The translations under genes and the position numbers were made by a program. DNA of 64,000 nucleotides from Coleophoma eucalyptorum. Its lineage: Eukaryota; Ascomycota; Leotiomycetes; Helotiales; Dermateaceae. The DNA is taken from contig JALRME010000006.1 of the NCBI GenBank assembly GCA_026120035.1, positions 930,001 to 994,000 on the forward strand. The letters are read 5' to 3'. Below the pieces are notes generated by a model, which did no database searches, was not told where the DNA came from, and saw only the letters and a program-made list of their open reading frames with translations. Of the stretch, positions 57,922 through 64,000 are shown piece after piece (the stretch's first letter is position 1; every line of letters starts with the position of its first letter).

Positions 57922-59288
57922 CTATCTATGTTGGCGTCTGTGGTGCGAATGCTCAGTCACGCTTGGCTGCGTAGTCTTTGGTGACCTGGTTCGTAGTTCC
58001 TCGCCTTCGTTAGGTTTCATGAGGGCCGCTCTCTTCTTTCTCAACCCAATGACGCTAGAAATAGTCCATGCGGTCCACATGACAAATGCAATAATTGCGT
58101 AGGCAACCTTGCCTGTCTGGCTGTTATCACTGAGGTGAAGACCCAGGCCACCGTTGATAATACCAAGCGTGATCCAGATCCTACCCCAAACCATATGAGG
58201 AAATGTGAACTTGTTAGGACTCTTTCCATACTTCACGAACAGAGAATGGTGAAGCCATCCAGAAATGGGTTGTGCGCACAAGGCGACGACAACAATTATG
58301 CCGAGAATGGCATGTGATGCGTTAATGCGCTTGGTGGCATCTGCCAAATATACCCCTGTACCGAATCCAGCGATTGAGAGGCCTAAGGTAAGAATCATCC
58401 AGCCAGCGTGAAGCTTCCAAACACCTGCGAAGTGTAGAAGACGGATGATCATGCCTCCCATAGGATACATTAGTACAAATGCAACCGGCATGATGATCGC
58501 ATGAGCCATCAAAACCATTTGATAAGTTGAAACTGAATTTGCAGAATTTGATGACGACCCAACTCCAGAGTTTGAAGAGGTGGTAGCAGTTGATGACAGA
58601 AAGGGGTTGCTACTACTTCCTCCAGTTGCAGAGGCCAGGTCCAAAGTGGTGGTACCGTATTGCGAATGTTGTCGGAGATTTGCGCTCACGCTGTCGGACG
58701 AGATAGCAGATCCGGATAGGTATGCGTAAATCCAGTTGGACTTAGTGTCAGTGAAGCTCATGGTTCCACCAGACCAGCTGTTGCAATTGCTACCTATATG
58801 AAATCAATAACTTGATACCACTCTTTCAGTAATGGTACATACATTTGATATTTGCTTTCATCACTCCATTTGAAATTCCGGAACCGGCAAGCAGAGTGAC
58901 TTGCTGTGATGTGGAAGCTGAGGGTTGTCGGTCTCCGGTACCGAGACGTGGGGAAAGAGTGACGTTTGTCCCAGCAGCATTTGCATAGATCATCAAGATA
59001 TTTGCTCCACTCATGCCTGTTCCTTGGCCGAGTCCTATCCATGACATTGTTGAGGGACCAGTCATTTGGATGAATATATCTCCGGTTCCAGCTGAAGCAG
59101 TCTTTGACGGGATATTCACTGAATAGCAGACTCCACTACCAGGGCAGTAGGTCACACTCTTAGCAGTGGCATTCTGAGCAACGGCATAACTTGCTAAAAT
59201 ACAGTCAGTCTATAGATTGACTACATGGAGGACTCTGGATTGATAACTAACCTAGCCCGAACAATGTAGCAATATTTGAAAACCGCAT
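57922..59288 (-). CDS. DOMON plus cytochrome b561 transmembrane redox protein
   Basis: Three exons (59288-59252, 59193-58843, 58793-57922) give 419 residues. The signal peptide is about 1-19 (ends VAQN). The DOMON/CDH-cytochrome-like domain, about 25-185, has haem ligand candidates Met73 (in GQGTGMSGANIL) and His172 (RQHSQYG). A Ser-rich linker leads to a cytochrome b561 core, about 218-390, with four candidate haem His: His227 (LMAHAII), His258 (KLHAGW), His290 (ASHAILG) and His329 (FPHMVWGR). A basic tail ends in a His/Arg-rich run. Such proteins carry electrons across a membrane to a secreted haem domain. Partners and cargo are unknown. The 37 nt first exon carries only the start of the signal. 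Confidence 0.9.
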
Positions 59289-61258
59289 TTTCCAATATTT
59301 TCGACAGAAGTTATTGCTTTGTCGACCAGGTGTGTTATCAGTATTCACATAGAGGGGAGACTATCTATAAGTCTTATATACCGCATGGTCTGGGCAAAAA
59401 AGCGGACGAGTACCGCTTGGGGCTTCTATTGTCTCTATATTTGACGCCTTACCTTGCAAGGTTAGTATTTAAAATCAAAGCCAAGAGTTAAGACCGCCAT
59501 GATCTTGCTTCGGAATTAAAACTTTGATCATGTCCAGGCACTACCCGCAGCAAATCTCGCAAGTCCAATAGCAGACTTTAGATAGTTGAAACGTCGAGGC
59601 CCGAGGTTTGAGAGTGGTCGGAGAAGATGGGATAAAGCCTTTGACGCGCGTATTTAGATTGGCAGACCTCACAGCCTCGTCTGCCCAGCTTTACGTAGAG
59701 TTAAAGCTAGATGCTGATGTCCATAAGGATTGTGGGATGTGGTCCTGGCTGATGGATCCATGTGGAGACTTTGTCGTTGAATTTAAGTTCGCAAGACAGC
59801 ATTTAACGTACCCCCAGCATATAGAAACACAAGTACGGGTATCTACCCTTGAGTGTATGCTCTCAATTTTGAGAAACAGAGAAATGACATCATGGCAGCT
59901 GGACCACGAGAACTTTCTCGTATTGTCGAGCCGATGTTCGAAATATTGACCTATTGACCTTGATTTATTTTCAATATCTTCAATGCGCCAGGTCGCAAGC
60001 CAGGTCGCGAATTAGTGAGACTGTCCAGGAAGCAGACATTTTCATCACAGCGCCAAGGTCGCAAACGCCATTTCCTGTTCGCCCCATGAGGTAGCGTTGG
60101 TGTGACGAGGATCGTGCCACAATCCGTAACAGCTGGCGAACATAGAACGTCGTAGATAACGAGAAGCCACTGGGCTGACCTAATGACATAAATGTTGTTT
60201 CGTATGCGATCAAAACTGGATGAAGGTGTCATGATGGTCATTAACGACCCTTAAACCACTTGCTAACGGATGACAGCGCATTTGAAGATCGCACGGCATT
60301 GTGACCCGAATTTGATACAAGGATAAGGCGAAATAAATCGTATAATAAGTAGCTGTCAGGCTTTCCGCATTGACAGGACATTTGGACTTCATAATTGAAG
60401 TGTTTCCCAAGGCAACTTGGCCAGTGTTCCACCGGTGTAGAGCATGCCTTGTCGCGCAAGCAATTCGCGCATACAGACATGGTAGGGTAGAATACAAGAG
60501 GAACAAAGCATATATGACGCGTATGCTGATTCTCAAAGCCCTTCAAATCTGACATTGGCATGCTGTAGTTATCTGGGCTGCACAGATGTTTGTCTTGGAG
60601 CTGATGAATGTGTGGTGGCTGTACTTGTTGTCCAAGCGACAAGTTTCATTTGGTGTCGAAATTCGCACTTGTCATGTGACAGAAGAATGTTGCCCTAGCT
60701 CTACTGCTGGCTTCTGCCTCGCAGTCTTTCTTCCAAGAGACTATATCTCAGTCATATTGATCTGCCCTGGGAATCTGTAGACATCGAAGTCAATTATGTA
60801 AATCAATAAGAACTATTTGTACTCATGGTTTGTGAGATACATTTGCTACTTAAATCTAAATTGCAAGTCATGGCCACTTCCTTAGAGATTGTAACACTGA
60901 ATAGCTAACTCAAGGCAGAGAAAGGATCTGACAATGTGTCAAAGTGGGTTGAAACTCACCTTACGTCAATTTTGATATCTTTCAAGAGCGCTTAGCCAGA
61001 TACATTTGATATTTCATGCTAGGGAGAGCCTTCATCACAAGAGCCGGAAAGAGCATATTGTGCGATTTTTAGCTCAAGAGTATCACACAGACCTCGAGCA
61101 GAGGAAAGAGGACTCGTACCGCCAACTGAAGGGTAGATAAACGAGGGGCATCAAGTATACTTCGATAGACGAAATGCGTGACCTTATGTAATAAGTTTCA
61201 GTTCATTATTCTATCAATCTTGGTTCATTCGCTAAGAGACATAAGTCGAAACTTTGAT
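59289..61258. other. 2 kb gap between DOMON-b561 start and tyrosinase end
   Basis: No gene supported. A 113-codon frame at 59608-59949 begins at TTG and has no family features. The opposite strand also shows only short frames. Partial or very diverged genes cannot be excluded. Confidence 0.5.
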
Positions 61259-62399
61259 TCAGTATTCGAACTCGTAGCACAAATATCCTCCCTGTATGTT
61301 GCTCACAGTAGCAATGGTGACATTGTCTGCAATTCCAAACAGATTCATCTCATATTCGAGAGTCATGGCTTCCCACCCTGAAGGGGGCTCCGTGACAGTT
61401 GTGTTACCGCCGACAAGGTACATTCTCTCGGTAGGGTTGATTTGTTGCCATTGCCAGTACAAACGATCGAGATAGTTGTGATGTAGATAAAATACTGGGT
61501 CTCCTGGAGAGCTATCGACCTGCAAAACTGTCAGTTACCTTATCGCACGAAAGAGAAAAGAAGGTGTGACTTACATCAGTCATGATTCCTCCCATGGCCT
61601 GGTGTCCTGCGATATGTGGTGCGTAGGCCATGCAGCCGTAGAAATCAACGAAATCGGAGTACTCATAGCAAGCATCGGTTTGGGATCGAGCACCCCAGTT
61701 GAGACCTTTCGTCTGGTTGAAATTTCGGGCAAAACAGTAGTCGGTGGTAGTCTCGAGTGGGCCAATATGTTCAGTACGGTTTGCAAATGCCCCCGTCGTA
61801 ACGCAGTTGTTTCCGTCACTATCGACATAGCTGCCATTACCGCCGAAGTACTGGTCCTCCCACATATCGGATTGGAAAAAGTCCCCAGAGGCAGCATCAA
61901 GGGCTTCATCCCACCATGGAATAGTACCGGTGTAGTTGCACTCATTGATGAGCGCGAGCTCATGCACATGTACCATCCATCTGTGCCATGCCAAAAATTG
62001 ACCCTATGGAGCTGTTAGCATGCTGGGAGACTAGAATCCTCCTTCAATGACTTGGAATCGCACAGTATAATGGATAATGTCACCATATGTGGTGTTGGTT
62101 CCCTGCTGATGTGCAGCCTGGAAATCGTCAAACCGAGTTGTAGCTCCAGGAAGGCTAGTTTTCGCAGGCAAATTAATTAAACATTGCTCGGCTGATATGA
62201 AGGCCTTCTTTTCGGCGTCGGTGAGTGATCGCCATTCTTTGCGGATAGTTACGGTTTCTGCGGTACAGCTGTTGTTAAAGAATGTTTGACTTGTGATGTT
62301 CTCTGCGAGGTAATGGCCAGGCGCGAGGGTAGTATTGCGAGCAAGTAGAGGCGACGCGCTAGCGAAAGCCGCGAGCCCGAGGAGTGAAAGAGTAAGCAT
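61259..62399 (-). CDS. Secreted tyrosinase, short form
   Basis: Three exons (62399-62064, 62003-61575, 61519-61259) give 341 residues. The signal peptide is 1-16 (LSLLGLAAFASAS). The CuA site is His97 (FQAAHQ), His110 (GDIIHYT) and His119 (FLAWHRW), the latter pair joined across the first intron. The CuB site is His242 and His246 (APHIAGHQ) plus the FYLHHNYLDRLYW motif (His268/269). All six copper ligands are therefore present. Many N-glycosylation sites (NTT, NES-like, NYT, NGS, NRT, NQT) fit secretion. Short tyrosinases oxidise phenols to quinones, used in melanin-like or cross-linking chemistry. There is no long C-terminal autoinhibitory tail. Confidence 0.94.
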
Positions 62400-64000
62400 T
62401 GTTGGTCAGAGTGGCTGAATACTGGGTATAAAAGAACAAGTAAAGGCAATTTAAGCCTTCGGAAATGTCGATCCAAAGGGTAAAGTAGTACACCTACAGA
62501 AGTAAAGAACAAAGCAAATGAGGATAACGAGAAGACGAACTGCTTTTGAAGGGAAAAACACTCTCCTTTAAAATAAACTCAACAATGCCATATTTGGTTA
62601 TGGCGCTAATCACCACCGTGGCTGCTACTGTCAGTCCTGTTCGTCAAATAAACTAGAGGGCTCAGCCTTGAAGACCGAGACCGGCCAAGAGCATGTTCCC
62701 AGCAGTTGTACTGTATTCGAGTTGAGCCTCGCCGACAGGGTCTATTCCTCTTATTATTTTCTTCCCAGGCCCCAGAGGGCCAAGTCCTCATTGGTTGCTG
62801 GCCTGGTTACCATGTTTGTCGTGATCCATCGCAACCAAACTGAGTTCATCCACGTTAGGAAATATCGGAGACACATCGTCATCACATCGTTGACCGCGTA
62901 ATGAAGTAGGCTGAAGCCATCCGCAATTGGTTTTTCAAGAAGATTGGCATCCAAATAGGCCATCGAATATTCATGGATTTTGGATAACTACAAATCTAGT
63001 ATGAAGGGCTCCTCACAGTACGCAAACCAGAGAATTACTCCAATCACTGTGCTCGAAACAGTTCATTAAATTAAGGCGTCGGCTACTTGTCGGTTACTCT
63101 ACCTAGCCGACGACATGAGCCTCAAAACACGTTTCTATTTTGCAATTATGCTTCTAGATCAATCTAATTAGGGCAGACATCCAAGACACTTACGGGTGAA
63201 GTCTCACTATCATAGCTTATTAACGGGATGAACGGAACAGTGGCATTGATTTATGGGTAGTCCACCACGTATGCCGGCAGGATCTAGAGAGCTTTGCGGC
63301 TTAATATAGTAAGCTGGGCATATACCGAGGGATTACCTTGGCGATATTCCTTCATTTGGCGAGGTTGTCCCCAGTCATCATTGACGATAAGGTTATCAGT
63401 GCCACGCAATATTCAATCTAAAGTGGTCCACAAGTTGGAGAAAAGACAGCGACTGATAAACAATACGAACGATGAAAATAGGTTGAGAGTGGGAGAGGAA
63501 TGGAGATGTCAGCTGATTTTGGCTTGAAGGAATGGTCACATTCGGGAGAAGATACCGAGCCAAGTATTATACCCGAGAACCGGAGTTAAGCGAAACATGA
63601 AGCATGATAGTTAGCAGCAATATACAGATTAGAGTAAAACTTAAAAGCAAAAAACCCCAATTAACGAGCATCAGGTTACAAATTTAAGGCCAAGAGGCTC
63701 ATATATATTAGGCGAAGTCCTTGACAAGGGGATAGCCTCGTGGAAAGTAAGAAAACTCTGCATATAGTGGACCTTCAAGATCAATGTCCTCGGTACCTCT
63801 GGGTATCCATCACTTAGCTTAGTTGTAAAAAATAAAAACAGAAGCAACCTTTATTTTTTCTTCATAATGGCCCTTATCTGATTGGTAGGAGAAGGTGTGA
63901 AGTCCCGGAGAGACCTTGAATTACCGAGAGTGGAGACGTTTAACGAGATGAAAGCCGGATGTTCAAGTTCGATGTTATCCTCCTAACTTAAATGTACATT
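62400..64000. other. Right edge, no gene seen
   Basis: The first several hundred bases are the tyrosinase promoter. Frames at 62668-62901 and 63294-63527 lack motifs. No transposon, tRNA or repeat recognised. Confidence 0.5.

Noticed and set aside
59608..59949. 113-codon frame between DOMON-b561 and tyrosinase
   Set aside because: Starts at TTG, next ATG is far inside, and no domain or membrane pattern is seen.
1..64000. Transposable elements or CRISPR-like arrays
   Set aside because: No reverse transcriptase, transposase, long terminal repeats or regularly spaced repeats were recognised by eye; a repeat search could still find small relics.

Overview
This is a gene-dense stretch of nuclear DNA from a filamentous ascomycete (Pezizomycotina). 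A leotiomycete-like fungus is my best guess, but that is an inference from protein style and not from a search. The reasons are short GT-AG introns (mostly 45-90 nt, some with CTAAC branch points), 1-5 exons per gene, and typical filamentous-fungal families: a DUF7137-like secreted protein, a DOMON-cytochrome b561 protein, a short secreted tyrosinase, a DHA2 MFS pump and a urease accessory protein. I rebuilt 25 protein-coding genes by joining exons at splice sites that keep frame and restore family motifs. I saw no transposon, RIP-degraded island, CRISPR array, rRNA or credible tRNA.

Left part (1-25 kb): ARL1 GTPase (+), a long gap, a peroxisomal-type catalase ending SRL (+), a single-pass Ser/Thr-rich membrane protein (-), then NDUFAF7 (-) and a CDK11-type kinase (+) diverging from about 170 bp. 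A DHA2 transporter (+), the MAPKKK STE11 (-) and, across a 3.2 kb gap, the HOPS/CORVET subunit VPS18 (+) follow.

Middle (25-43.6 kb): a gamma-glutamylcyclotransferase-like gene (-), then the mitochondrial arginine enzyme ARG7 (-) diverging from the eIF2alpha kinase GCN2 (+). Their shared 470 bp gap holds a perfect Gcn4/CpcA-type TGAGTCA site and a 6-codon uORF. Next come a second cyclotransferase-like gene (+), an FAD monooxygenase (+), two tandem four-helix membrane protein paralogues (-) with identical intron layout that only appear after splicing, urease accessory UREF (+) with a uORF overlapping its start, and SKP1 (-).

Right part (45.5-64 kb): GPI mannosyltransferase SMP3 (+), an acyl-CoA dehydrogenase ending SKL (+, probably peroxisomal), the DUF7137-like protein (+), a universal-stress-protein with an Asp-rich tail (-), eIF3 subunit l (-), the DOMON-b561 protein (-) and an intact tyrosinase (-). 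The last 1.6 kb shows no gene.

Most of the window is conserved housekeeping content. There is no obvious secondary-metabolite cluster or novel defence system. The most interesting points are regulatory: the ARG7/GCN2 shared promoter, and short uORFs before GCN2, UREF and STE11. Also of note are the paralogous membrane pair and the peroxisomal tags on the catalase and the dehydrogenase.
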